Part shown: positions 24,098 to 34,651 of the stretch, one piece after another | Layout of the letters: each line of letters begins with the position of its first letter | How positions within the stretch are numbered: position 1 is the first letter of the stretch | Origin: Phytophthora colocasiae | Taxonomy: Eukaryota; Oomycota; Peronosporomycetes; Peronosporales; Peronosporaceae | Assembly (NCBI GenBank): GCA_018806915.1 | Contig: JAGKQI010000095.1 | Span: 558,001 to 622,000, forward strand | Direction of reading: 5' to 3' | Length of the DNA stretch: 64,000 nucleotides | Notes under the pieces: model-generated | The model's input: the letters and a program-made list of their open reading frames with translations, nothing else | What the model was told of the DNA's origin: nothing | Databases searched by the model: none | Program-made: the position numbers and the translations under genes

Positions 24098-24877
24098 ACG
24101 CGGGGCGGTCTACTGGAGGAGAACTGAGTTCAGCAGTGCGTGAGAGGCACTGGGGCTCAGCCCCGAAGAGCTCCGTGCTCTTTAACACGGAACGTGTGAG
24201 CAAGCAGGGATTGCTGGTCGTCCATGTGGACGTGAAGGGCTTTGGGAAGCCGTGGATCGTGTTGACAGCATTATGCTGAGGCGCTACGAGCGTGAAGAGG
24301 TGACACAGACACTGTCCGTTTAGCGACGGGCGTCCGTGTCACGGTGGCCAAGGTCCCCAAGGACCTGCGGCTGAAGTTCTTGGACTTCGATAGCGTGGAA
24401 CGCTGCTTGGTCCTGGACCTGGATTCGAGGTACGACCTCATCCTTGGCATGGTGTGGCTGGAACGCCACGAACCATGGATTGATTGGAGGTCGAAGACCT
24501 TAGGTGCTACGCACTTCTCTCCTAGTGGAGCTTTGGTGAGTCATGAACCCACCTCTGGTAGGAAGCAGAAGCGCTATTGGCGCGAGCATCGAGCCGAGTC
24601 GGCTATGATGCTGGAAGTCGGCGTGTCCGAGTTAGTGGACAGCACCGAGTGCGAGGACCGCAGTCCTGTTGAGCGCGTAGCGCTGGTTGACAGTGAGACA
24701 ACGTGTGGGCAAAGCCCACGTAACCCCTGTGGGGCGGCACGTACTCCGCCGAGTGACGCCGGTCATGGACCGTCACTGGTTGCCGATGGCATCGGGCCTT
24801 ACCAGGCCGTGAACTGTGGGGCGGCACGTACTCCGTCGAGTGATATTGGTCGTAGACCAAGTCGATCACTGAGTGTC
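24098..24877 (+). pseudogene. Ty3/Gypsy aspartic protease remnant with linker, cut off by an LTR
   Basis: The C-terminal half of a retropepsin is clear: DLILGMVWLERHEPWIDWR (about 24436-24490), the conserved ILGM-WL flap/dimer region. Upstream, near 24255-24280, where the catalytic D-S/T-G-A should be, the sequence jumps from a fragment ending in a lost Asp-Ser context to MLRRYER, so the active site appears deleted. Downstream comes a linker with a repeated CGAARTP block (24729-24760 and 24817-24845, ~30-bp repeats), a feature I associate with oomycete Gypsy pol linkers. The fragment ends abruptly at 24877, where the LTR of the next element begins. RT, RNase H and integrase are absent. Confidence 0.7.
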
Positions 24878-25410
24878 TGTCGCGAAGTCGGTGCAACTTT
24901 TACCGCGGTGCAGGGGCGTACAGTGAACCTGGAAGTGTGACTACTGGTAGTGATACCAGAGTCGCACAGCAAGGTGGGCGTGTGTTACCTTGCGCTGTCC
25001 TCGTAGGTTCGTTGTCTTGGTAATGAGACCCTCGCCGGGGTCGTGAGAGTTTGTGTGAGAGTGAGGGTTCCTTGCGTAGACCGTCGGATGTCCTTCTGGT
25101 CCTCACAGGAGCGCTTGAGAGTCGAACGTTTTCCGGTGAACACTTGTGTACACCAGAGATTTCCTGAAGGCAAAAGAGAAATTAATACAATGGGAAGTCC
25201 TGTCACTAGACTTCCGAGATAACCACAATATAGAGTTCCGATATACAAATATGTAGCTGCTCTTATTCTTTCCTGGCCCTTGAGCAGTGGGCTAGTTCTC
25301 CAGGTCAACTAGGGGAAATGTTCACCAGACACCTGGTCTGTCTGGTATTCCTGCAACTTTCGCGCACCACCCTCTAATGTATAGAGGGAAAATAAACCAA
25401 TACACTATCA

Positions 25411-25420
25411 GTTATATAAC
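25411..25420 (-). promoter_or_regulatory. TATA-like palindrome in the LTR
   Basis: GTTATATAAC is identical in LTR A (25411-25420), B (29957-29966), C (46818-46827) and D (57824-57833). About 30 nt on, on the minus strand, lies a hairpin with CCCTCTA arms (25370-25388). It is a candidate core promoter for the sense transcript. Confidence 0.4.
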
Positions 25421-26147
25421 AGTCTACCGAGCGTCTTGAGAGCGACTGTCTAGCTCCCAAAACCTGTCCAAACGTACAATATGAAATGGGCTACTGTTAG
25501 AGACAAGACAAACGACCCAACTAGTAAATGGAATAGGTGGGTCCTCTCAGGTCTCTACGTTACGCTGATCTCCACCTAAAGGGGCTTGATAGGTGAGAGA
25601 TCACACGACTCAAAGCTTTGTCGTGGCCTAATACTTACAAGAAGCAGCAGGCAGATAGACTTGTTCGTGACAAGATAAATTGAACTCTGGTTACATATCT
25701 CGTATCTCTCTGTCTTCTATCTTCCATATTCTCATATACACTTGGTCTCAGTATAACTCAGGAATCTTCACTTGGGCTCACTATGGTAGTCGGTACAGCG
25801 GATCTTGTCGAGTCGACACTTAATGATGTCATTACAGGGATGAGTGGGTTGCATTTCACTTGATTGCGTGAGGTCGTGTTGGGTACACTTGGTTTCAGTA
25901 TGGGGTGGACTTCAGAGTGTCAGAGTCTGGTATCTTGTTCATCAGGGTCTGGAATCATGTGCGTCGGAGACATGTTCATCGGAACCATGTACTCCGGAAT
26001 CATGTACATCAGAGTTGTAGTACCAGAGTCGTGACACTTGGGTCTGATCATCGGAGTCTTGTACGTCGGAGTCTGTTCATCGGAAACTGGTAATGTCTGG
26101 AATATTGCTTGTATAAGCCGGACACATCAGACTTGTGTTGCCAGAAT

Positions 26148-26255
26148 CATGTTCGTCAGACTCATGTACGTCGGACTCATGTACGTCGGACTTCATGTAC
26201 GTCGGACTCATGTACGTCGGACTTCATGTACGTCGGACTCATGTACGTCAGACTT
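26148..26255. repeat. Minisatellite in the LTR, seven 15-16-bp repeats
   Basis: The repeat consensus is CATGTACGTCGGACT(T), with alternating 15- and 16-bp copies. An equal array occurs in LTR B (30695-30802). The LTR pieces on the right side carry about five copies (48028-48111 and the matching part of LTR D near 57017-57099). Degenerate versions extend leftwards to about 25920. It lies in the proposed U3, where enhancer repeats are common. Confidence 0.85.
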
Positions 26256-26690
26256 CATGGTGTGATATCAGAGTTTCCATGCGTGATACCAGAAATCCAT
26301 GAGTGTTTTTAGGGTGCGGAGCACGTATGCTACAACGCACGAAGTCCAGTTGGGATATGCGCGGGGTGCGCTACGTCCGGTGCGCGATACTTGGTATCTT
26401 GTGGGTAAAATTGTATTCCTTGAACCATCATCGTCACACAGGACGGCAACGGGATGAGGTCTCTCAGAGATACGTTCTTCTGAGAGACTTTCTGCCAACC
26501 TTTAGGCACTCATCGTCGGGGAAAGTCCGGCGATCAGACTGAGTGTTGTTGTCTCTCGGAGTTTGTGCACTTTTCCGAGGAACACTTCTGATCTCTTGGG
26601 CCCCTTTGCAGTACAGGTGAAGGTTAATATATATAGCACTTTTCTTCCACAGATCCATCATTGTCGCACGGGACATAACCTCGTCCCACA

Positions 26691-26704
26691 TCTCCCTTTC
26701 TCCC
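26691..26704 (-). other. Polypurine tract (copy A)
   Basis: The minus strand reads GGGAGAAAGGGAGA immediately before TGTGGG, the proposed 3' LTR start. Identical tracts lie at 31239-31252, 47592-47605 and 56580-56593, each next to the same TGTGGG. It is the primer for plus-strand DNA synthesis in LTR retrotransposons; the function is inferred from position. Confidence 0.55.
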
Positions 26705-26836
26705 ACAATCCAGTGTATATCCAATCACATCACAGCGTAACGTCCATATCCACTCGAAAAATCGTAATTAGCAACGTGTCAACCGCCCCTCCTGGTCATA
26801 ATTCGTCAGTGCGGAACTTTCTCCAAACTGAGCATC

Positions 26837-27115
26837 ATGGCCAGGCCAGTACGTCAGAGGTCCCGTGAACATAGTGTAGCTGTGACGCTCTCAAAACTTC
26901 CGGGATTTCAGAGTCTCTGGTGTCCTGTCGCTCAGTCTGATTCCATCAGACTCAGAAATAGCCAACTGTCGTATCCAATAAACGGTCACATTCCGATTTC
27001 CTTTCTGACACACACCTCAGAAGAAGATCCAGCAACCATGGGTTCTCCATCGGCTTCTACTATTGGCGACGCCTCGGGCACTGAACCCGCTTCGGCATCC
27101 GTAGCATCATCATAA
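26837..27115 (+). pseudogene. Remnant of the antisense ORF (first ~90 codons)
   Basis: This matches the start of the aORF at 31385 (MARPVRQRSREHSV...) but after the SASVAS codons the sequence jumps to the region that normally lies after the aORF stop (matching ~34823 onward). Some 3.1 kb is deleted. The same deletion joint occurs in the copy at 47190-47468, so it is inherited, not private. Confidence 0.75.
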
Positions 27116-27307
27116 TCCATTCGTAAAATTCCATCATACACACAAAATCATCTCCATACAAATTCACATAACAATCACCATCTCTGGGAGTCACGTATCC
27201 CTGAAATCACATTTCCGAAAGACATGTCTCTCAGACACCTCATCTCTGAAATACATCGTCAGGTGAACAATGATGTTCACCAGAGTTCTCAGAATAAGTT
27301 TCAGAGT

Positions 27308-29425
27308 TTAAACTCTGGGGTGATCGTCTCCAGCTTGCATTGCTTGGAAACGAGCTCGCGCTCGTGCGCTCTGATTGAACTCATATAACAAAGCGCCACA
27401 ATTCAGCTTTGACAAGGGTAGCCACTCTGTCTCGTCGTACCCCTTCCACTTGACTAGGTATTCACGAAGTCTCTTAGAGGTTCTGGTACGCTTGTTCCAC
27501 CGAGTGTCTAGTATCTTTTCCACTTCGTATTCATCATTCTTTATGTCGGGCTCCCAACTGTCTTCTGGTAACAGTGCTGCATCAAAGTCATCATCCTCAT
27601 GGACATCAAGTTCCACAGTCGGTCTTCTGGGAAACAAGGCTCTCGGTTTCAGGCGACTCACGTGAACCCAAGGGTTCACCCGATACCCGGTGTCCTCGAC
27701 CTTGAGTTTCACGCGAAAATCATCCAACATCTCTTCAACCCGGAAAGGACCATGCCACATGTGTGCGAGTTTCCGACTCAACCCCGTTTGTACTTTGGGG
27801 ATGTATAACCACACGGCATCACCGACGGCAAATCCGGACTTCAGGCGTTCCGACAACTCCTTCCACTTTCGGGTCTGTTCTTCGGAACGCTCCCGCTTGG
27901 CCTTCTTCTGAAGTTCTTCAGCACAAGCTTGAGCGTAGCTGTAAGCTCGTTGCATCTTCCGACGCCACTCATAAGCAGTGCGCTCTTGTACACCAGAAGG
28001 TTTTGGACCAAGCATCGCGGACACAGTCCCGTGACCATCCCATCCGTGCACCAGAAAAAATGGTGTTTCCAGCCGGGTCGCATCAAAGGAAGTGTTCAAT
28101 GCGAACATCAAACGTTCGGCGTGATCGTCCCAGTCACTCTGGTCAGCTTCGGCGATGAAGGCCTTGATGGCGCGAACGACCGTCTGAATAGACCGTTCTT
28201 GTTGGCCGTTCGCCTGAGGACGGTACGCCAGAGTTGCTCGCTGTCTGCTTCCCAGCAGGTCCCGGAAACACCTAAACACTTCACTCATGAAACGGGGGTC
28301 CTGATCGTGGCGTATCAGGGAACTAGCTCCGAAGTTCCGGAAGACGCGTTCCTCGTAGGCCTCAGCGACATCTTGAGCCGTAGTGATACTCATAGGCTTG
28401 CACATCACATAGCCTGAGAACATGTCTTGGAACAACAACAGGAACGTGTTGCCTCTGGCGGACTTTGGCATGTGCGTCACGAAATCCATGGACACCACTT
28501 CAAAAGGTCGACTGGGCTCGATGTTGCCGGGCGACGGTCCAGGATTCGGGGGACGCCCCTTGCCGCTAGCACAGTCCATACACTCCTTGACGAACCTTTC
28601 CACATCAGCGTACATACCAATCCAGTAGAACTCGGAGCTCAGCTTCTCGAACGTACGTTTGATTCCCTGGTGAGCACCCTGGTAATCCCCATGAGCATAG
28701 TGCAGCATGTCAGCATGCAAGTCTCTGGGAACCACAAGTATGAGTTCATCAACCATGTCTCTCGGACGTTCTCTGGTAGCACGGCTGAGGCGGTACAAAA
28801 CGTCTCTGGAATCCAAGATGAAATCATCGGCAATCCTGGCAAGCTTCCTTACTCGGGGTCGTGGTAGATCTCCCACGTCACCCTTAAGGAACTTGATGAG
28901 TTCTGCCAGATGAACATCTTGAGCCTGGTGAACTTTGATCCGCTGCCAGCGTTCTTCCTGAAACTCCAATGGTCCCATGGGTTCATGAGCTTCTACATCG
29001 TCTGGTAGGTCTACTTCTCCCTGATTGCGTGCACGAGTGATGGCAGTAAGTACCTTGGCAGCATGAGGCAGGGGTGCAGACTCTGGCCCTGGGTCACCCA
29101 TATCCGGTGTACAATCATGTTCACCAGAGGTCTGGTGAACATCGTCCGGGGCTTCAGAAGACATCACTTCGGGAGGCTTCATCAGCTTCTCTGGGATCTT
29201 GGACACCAGCTTCAGATGAGCCAGTTCGTCAGGGTCTTGGACTTGCCAGGACTCACCAAGGACAAGAGTCTTGGACGTCAAATAGTCCGCTGCTTGATTG
29301 AACTCACGCTTCACGTGCACTAACTTCAGAGACCTTCAGAGACTCAAACTCGACTAATTTCCGTTGCAGGTTCGGCTGATTGCAATTGATCAGTCCCTGA
29401 GCTTGCTGGATAGCGATACGGGAGT
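27308..29425 (-). CDS. RNase H remnant, integrase and chromodomain (copy A-B)
   Basis: Uninterrupted from 29320 to the stop at 27308 (670 codons), this encodes Ty3/Gypsy integrase. A His/Cys zinc domain (HYAHGDYQGAHQG ... CMDC) is followed by the DDE core: Asp in VSMDFVTH, Asp in RHDQDPRF, and Glu in GQQERS. The C-terminus is a chromodomain (YEVEKILDTRW...EYLVKWKGYDETEWLPL), which in chromoviruses directs insertion by binding histone marks. Upstream of 29320 the RNase H part is damaged by a small deletion near 29330. At 29425 it is cut by LTR B, with no RT or protease. If expressed it could supply only integrase. Confidence 0.85.
29117..29142. repeat. Perfect 12-bp-arm hairpin inside pol
   Basis: Arms ATGTTCACCAGA and TCTGGTGAACAT flank GG. 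It lies in the linker between RNase H and integrase and is preserved in the other copies (for example near 36842 and 38071). The arm word is one of many copies dispersed over the whole element. Confidence 0.85.
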
Positions 29426-31238
29426 TGTCGCGAAGTCGGTGCAACTTTTACCGCGGTGCAGGGGCGTACAGCGAACCTGGAAGTGTGACTACCGGTAGTG
29501 ATACCAGAGTCGCACAGCAAGGTGGGCGTGTGTTACCTTGTGCTGTCCTCGTAGGTTTGTTGTCTTGGTAATGAGACCCTCGCCGGGGTCGTGAGAGTTT
29601 GTGTGAGAGTGAGGGTTCCTTGCGTAGACCGTCGGATGTCCTTCTGGTCCTCACAGGAGCGCTTGAGAGTCGAACGTTTTCCGGTGAACACTTGTGTACA
29701 CCAGAGATTTCTGAAGGCAAAAGAGAAATTAATACAATGGGAAGTCCTGTCACTAGACTTCCGAGATAACCGCAATATAGAGTTCCGATATACAAATATG
29801 TAGCTGCTCTTATTCTTTCCTGGCCCTTGAGCAGTGGGCTAGTTCTCCAGGTCAACTAGGGAAATGTTCACCAGACACCTGGTCTGTCTGGTATTCCCGT
29901 AACTTTCGCGCACCACCCTCTAATGTATAGAGGGAAAATAAACCAATACACTATCAGTTATATAACAGTCTACAGAGCGTCTTGAGAGCGACTGTCTAGC
30001 TCCCAAAACCTGTCCAAACGTACAATATGAAATGGGCTACTGTTAGAGACAAGACAAACGACCCAACTAGTAAATGGAATAGGTGGGTCCTCTCAGGTCT
30101 CTACGTTACGCTGATCTCCACCTAAAGGGGCTTGATAGGTGAGAGATCACACGACTCAAAAGCTTTGTCGTGGCCTAATACTTACAAGAAGCAGCAGGCA
30201 GATAGACTTGTTCGTGACAAGATAAATTGAACTCTGGTTACATATCTCGTATCTCTCTGTCTTCTATCTTCCATATTCTCATATACACTTGGTCTCAGTA
30301 TAACTCAGGAATCTTCACTTGGGCTCACTATGGTAGTCGGTACAGCGGATCTTGTCGAGTCGACACTTAATGATGTCATTACAGGGATGAGTGGGTTGCA
30401 TTTCACTTGATTGCGTGAGGTCGTGTTGGGTACACTTGGTTTCAGTATGGGGTGGACTTCAGAGTGTCAGAGTCTGGTATCTTGTTCATCAGGGTCTGGA
30501 ATCATGTGCGTCGGAGACATGTTCATCGGAACCATGTACTCCGGAATCATGTACATCAGAGTTGTAGTACCAGAGTCGTGACACTTGGGTCTGATCATCG
30601 GAGTCTTGTACGTCGGAGTCTGTTCATCGGAAACTGGTAATGTCTGGAATATTGCTTGTATAAGCCGGACACATCAGACTTGTGTTGCCAGAATCATGTT
30701 CGTCAGACTCATGTACGTCGGACTCATGTACGTCGGACTTCATGTACGTCGGACTCATGTACGTCGGACTTCATGTACGTCGGACTCATGTACGTCAGAC
30801 TTCATGGTGTGATATCAGAGTTTCCATGCGTGATACCAGAAATCCATGAGTGTTTTTAGGGTGCGGAGCACGTATGCTACAACGCACGAAGTCCAGTTGG
30901 GATATGCGCGGGGTGCGCTACGTCCGGTGCGCGATACTTGGTATCTTGTGGGTATAACATGTATTCCTTGAACCATCATCGTCACACAGGACGGCAACGG
31001 GATGAGGTCTCTCAGAGATACGTTCTTCTGAGAGACTTTCTGCCAACCTTTAGGCACTCATCGTCGGGGAAAGTCCGGCGATCAGACTGAGTGTTGTTGT
31101 CTCTCGGAGTTTGTGCACTTTTCCGAGGAACACTTCTGATCTCTTGGGCCCCTTTGCAGTACAGGTGAAGGTTAATATATATAGCACTTTTCTTCCACAG
31201 ATCCATCATTGTCGCACGGGACATAACCTCGTCCCACA
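29426..31238 (-). repeat. LTR B, shared by two adjacent copies
   Basis: It is 1,813 bp, matching LTR A in length and nearly in sequence. It acts as 3' LTR of the copy to its right and 5' LTR of the deleted copy to its left. Its two flanks are therefore both element-internal, so no target-site duplication can be read here. Confidence 0.65.
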
Positions 31239-31252
31239 TCTCCCTTTCTCCC
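31239..31252 (-). other. Polypurine tract (copy B)
   Basis: It has the same 14-purine run on the minus strand, next to the LTR B start, and lies 132 bp upstream of the aORF start on the other strand. Confidence 0.55.
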
Positions 31253-31384
31253 ACAATCCAGTGTATATCCAATCACATCACAGCGTAACGTCCATATCCA
31301 CTCGAAAAATCGTAATTAGCAACGTGTCAACCGCCCCTCCTGGTCATAATTCGTCAGTGCGGAACTTTCTCCAAACTGAGCATC

Positions 31385-34300
31385 ATGGCCAGGCCAGTAC
31401 GTCAGAGGTCCCGTGAACATAGTGTAGCTGTGACGCTCTCAAAACTTCCGGGGTTTCAAAGTCTCTGGTGTCCTGTCGCTCAGTCTGATTCCATCGGACT
31501 CAGAAATAGCCTACTGTTGTATCCCACAAACGGCCACATCCCGATTTCCTTTCTGACACACACCTCAGAAGAAGATCCAGCAACGATGGGTTCTCCATTG
31601 GCTCCTACTAGTGGCAACGCCTCGGGCACTGGGCCCGCTTCGGCATCCACGGCATCGCGAGGTGATGATAGCGGCAATGCCGCGTCATCTGGAGGCAGCT
31701 CTAGCGCCCCGCCGCCCCGAAGCAGGGCGTTGATGCTGCTGACGGCGATGAGCACGTGAACATGCCGGACACATCTGTGGCTTCTGCCTCTGCGAATCCT
31801 CCTTCTGGCGTCGCAGTTTCGTTCCCCAGAGGGCCACATATCCTCTCTACCACCGAGGTAGACGATCTGTTTGGGCCCGGGCAACAACCGTTGGACGAAG
31901 AGAAGTCTAACGTCCCTTCCGACTGGGTGGATCCTGAGCCAAGACCTGAGGGACAGCCCTTTCTGGTTGGTGTTCCAGCGCTCGCCGAGGATTTCCGTGT
32001 GGGCAACCACATCGCGAACATCCATGGTGGGCCTGGTGTACTGGTTGGCCTCGAAGGCTTCACACCGGCGGACATCTCGGAACTTGAGCATGTTATCCCC
32101 GACTTCACCGAAAGTCAGATGCTCGTCCCTCACGTGGACAGCCGTAACCGGCTGAGTCTGGAGGCGCACATAGGGTCCGTTGATGTTCTCCGGGAATTGG
32201 CGGCAATCCTCCTGCACCTCCCTCATCAGCGTCTCGCCGAGCGGGTGTACAAGACATCCGGCTATCTGAAGCAGATGGCCGGCGCCCACCGTCGGCTTCG
32301 GCTTCAAGTTGAGTCCCAGGGCAACACATCTCTGGTGGACACGGCCGCTATCCAGAACGAGTCTGAAGATCTCAAGCGTCAGTGGGTCTTCAACTGCCAG
32401 TATTGGCGTCACGAAGTGCTGGACGCCCGGCGTACTGCCGGTGAAATCGAAGATCGTGTGAATGCGGAGTCCAAGAACCTCGCGTCGCACTATCAAGACC
32501 AGATAGATGCGCTGGAGGCCGAAAAGTCGGCCTTGGAAGAACGCCTGGAAGACTCTCGAGCGGAGGTCCGACTACTGAAGGCACGCCCACGACCACAGCC
32601 ACAGACTCCTGGGGTTTCCTGGAGTACTTGTTTGAACACGGGGAGTTGAATGGCAGCTGGGTGCGTCTCCGAGAGCTTCTGGTGAACTTCCAAGAAGGCA
32701 AGGCACCTCCAGGAGACTGGGACACCATTATCAACGTGACCGCGATGGATCAGCGCAAGGCGGAAATTCCTGACTTCTCCAAGCGTCTGGCGAAAGTTCG
32801 CTTCAATCAAGCTGCGGAGGCCAAGAAATCGGCCAAAGTGCTGGATCTAACGGGTGCTGGCAACGCTGTGACGGTCTCCGGTGAGCATGCTGGCGGCCCC
32901 GAGAAGTCAGACACTCGCCAGGTGAACAAGTCTGGGTCGCCCACCAGGTCGACTAAATCTTCCGGTTCTCCGCCTCTCAAGCCTAACAGGCCTTCTGGGA
33001 AACATCGGGTTCGTGTCCCTCAGGATCGCCCCAAGAACTACACGCCTGGCATCGATTCGGTGCGTCCGGCGAACGCTAAGTCTCCGGTGTCCAAGGACGC
33101 GGTTCATACCACGTTACCGGCTGGAGTCGTCTGGGAGGAAGTTCGTCCGGACTTGCGCTTGGCTCTGCTCGCGGGCATTGCTTACGAGACTGCAATGAAG
33201 TGGCTTCGCACGGACAAGCCTGCCCACAGCCTGTTCACGGGGCGCCCCTTGGTACAAATGCTGGTGAGCATGATGTACTGGCGCAAACTAAATCAAACTC
33301 CGTGGACCTTGTACGTCCCAGAGACGTACTACAAGATGGCTGAGGAGGAACTGCGCCGTCTTCAGAAGAACGATGTGGAGCCACCGGTCTGGGAGGCACT
33401 GGACGCTCACGTCCCGTATCCCATCAGCGAACCTGAGTCCACAGAGGATGACCTCAGAAGGACCCGGACTTCAAGGAGTCTGGTGAACAAGAATCTGCAT
33501 CCAGCGACAGTGAGTCTGACGACGAAAAGTCGAGCGGCAACAGCGATGACTCTGACGACGATGAGTCTGATGGTCATTCGCTCGCCGGTAACAAGCGTCC
33601 ACGGGACTACGAGTCCAGCGATTCAGACGACTCGGGTCCGATAATCCCCACCAAGAAATCCAAGCGGGGTAGTGTACACGAGACATCCCGATCCAAGTCA
33701 GGCAGTCAGAAGTCCGGTGGCACTTCCACGTCAAGTCTCAAAAGCAAGAAGTCCGGTGGTTCGCCCAAGTCGAGCTCCAAGGACAAGAAGTCTCAAGACT
33801 CCAAGTCGCCTAAGAGTTCTTCGGGCAAGCGACCTTCTGGTAAACTCCGGAAGTCACGTCTGGTGTCCAAGTCGTACAAGTTGCTGACACCAAAGGAGTT
33901 GCTCACGATCGAGGCCCCGGACACACATTGTTCGTCGTGGCTGTACTACGGTATCCCGCTCCAGCCGACCAGGGATACCAAGACGGCCATCGGGCAGACT
34001 CCCGGGTTCCCAGACTTCGAGCCCCACAGACACAGTTTGGCACGCTTGAAGAAACGCTGGAATTCCAAGAAATATCAAGCTCTGCTGGACGAAGTGCCAG
34101 CGCCCTGGGACGTCATGTACCAGAACCGCCGGACCGAGCTGTACTTTCACCGGCGTGAAGACCTCTGTCCCTTGGTTCAGGCGGACATCGAAGAACTCGC
34201 GTCTCTCATGCGCAAGCACGCCCAAGCGCTGTGGGAACGCACTCACTGGGTGATAATGGATCCCGATGATGACCTGCTGTCCGGTGAACAGCACAAGGAA

Positions 34301-34651
34301 CGTGGGCTCCGACGTGCGTCTCTACTACGTCAATATCGAGGGACAGTATCCAAGATCCTGAAGCACAAGGATTTCCCGGAGACGCTCATGTTTGAGCCTG
34401 CTATCTGGAAGGTCCCGGACAAATATTGCCCATGGATCTGGCAGGACCCACGTGCACGTGACATCGGAGGTCCCAAGTGCCTGATCTTGCACCAAGCAAC
34501 TCGAAGCTATCGACTCAGCGGAACCGGCGCGCACGCAGTGGGCCACAGCGTCTGCCGACAAGGACTGGATGCAATTCCTGTGCCATCCGATCTCCGGAAA
34601 CAAGCTCTGACGCCCGCTGAACGCGCCGAAAATCCTATCTCTCTGAAGTAA
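31385..34651 (+). pseudogene. Large antisense ORF (aORF) of the Gypsy element, unknown function
   Basis: I do not recognise this protein. It runs opposite to gag-pol, from ATGGCC near the 3' LTR towards the pol stop, and would be ~1090 codons. Visible parts: a disordered Ser/Ala/Gly-rich N-terminus; a helical region with a coiled coil (about residues 335-400, QIDALEAEKSALEERLEDSR); a basic Ser/Pro segment; a compact region (~570-680, VVWEEVRPDLRLALLAG...MLVSMMYWRKL); an acidic Ser/Asp run followed by a Lys/Ser-rich stretch with NLS-like KKSKRG; and a 260-codon Trp-rich C-terminal domain. No membrane segment or zinc motif is seen. Frame changes occur near 31700-31735 and 33440 in every copy, and near 32587 only here (one C missing from a C-run). 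The same gene sits in the same place in the copies at 53191-56446 and 60877-64000. Confidence 0.7.

Larger units (their letters stand above)
24878..26690 (-). repeat. LTR A of the large Gypsy element
   Basis: The U5 end (minus strand ...CTTCGCGACA at 24878) is firm because in LTR C the same end is followed by a primer site. The U3 end is placed at 26690 because a 14-nt purine run directly precedes TGTGGGACG there. This gives 1,813 bp, the same as LTR B. The alternative U3 edge, TGTCTCTAACGG at 25505, would give 628 bp but has no purine tract before it. Inside are a TATA-like GTTATATAAC, two hairpins (25324-25346 and 25370-25388) and a minisatellite. Confidence 0.65.
24878..31238 (-). mobile_element. 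Internally deleted copy of the large Gypsy element (LTR A - short internal - LTR B)
   Basis: On the minus strand this reads: 5' LTR B (29426-31238), then directly RNase H to chromodomain (29425-27308), an aORF remnant on the opposite strand, polypurine tract (26691-26704), and 3' LTR A (24878-26690). The leader, gag, protease and RT are missing. The LTR joins pol at CGCGACA-AC-TCCCG, where an AC dinucleotide is shared by both sides. Most of the aORF is also missing. LTR B is simultaneously the 3' LTR of the next copy, so the two copies form a chain. Left of LTR A lies the old gag-protease fragment, probably the original target. Confidence 0.75.

Noticed and set aside
24878..25505. Short 628-bp LTR model
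   Set aside because: Its U3 edge has no purine tract and is only seen at a shared-LTR position or at the inversion joint. The edge at 26690 has a 14-purine tract. Kept as an alternative.
25905..26312. Short ORFs across the LTR minisatellite, rich in VRRT and CTSD repeats
   Set aside because: They are translations of the 15-16-bp repeats in different phases.
27375..29323. Plus-strand ORFs of 60-160 codons opposite integrase (and their counterparts in all other copies)
   Set aside because: They are shadows of a clearly coding minus-strand frame with catalytic motifs. Their recurrence follows the recurrence of pol.
31385..34651. The aORF as the Gag of a separate plus-strand element nested here
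   Set aside because: It has no capsid or zinc-knuckle motif and occupies the same place relative to pol and the LTR in all copies, so it belongs to the large element.
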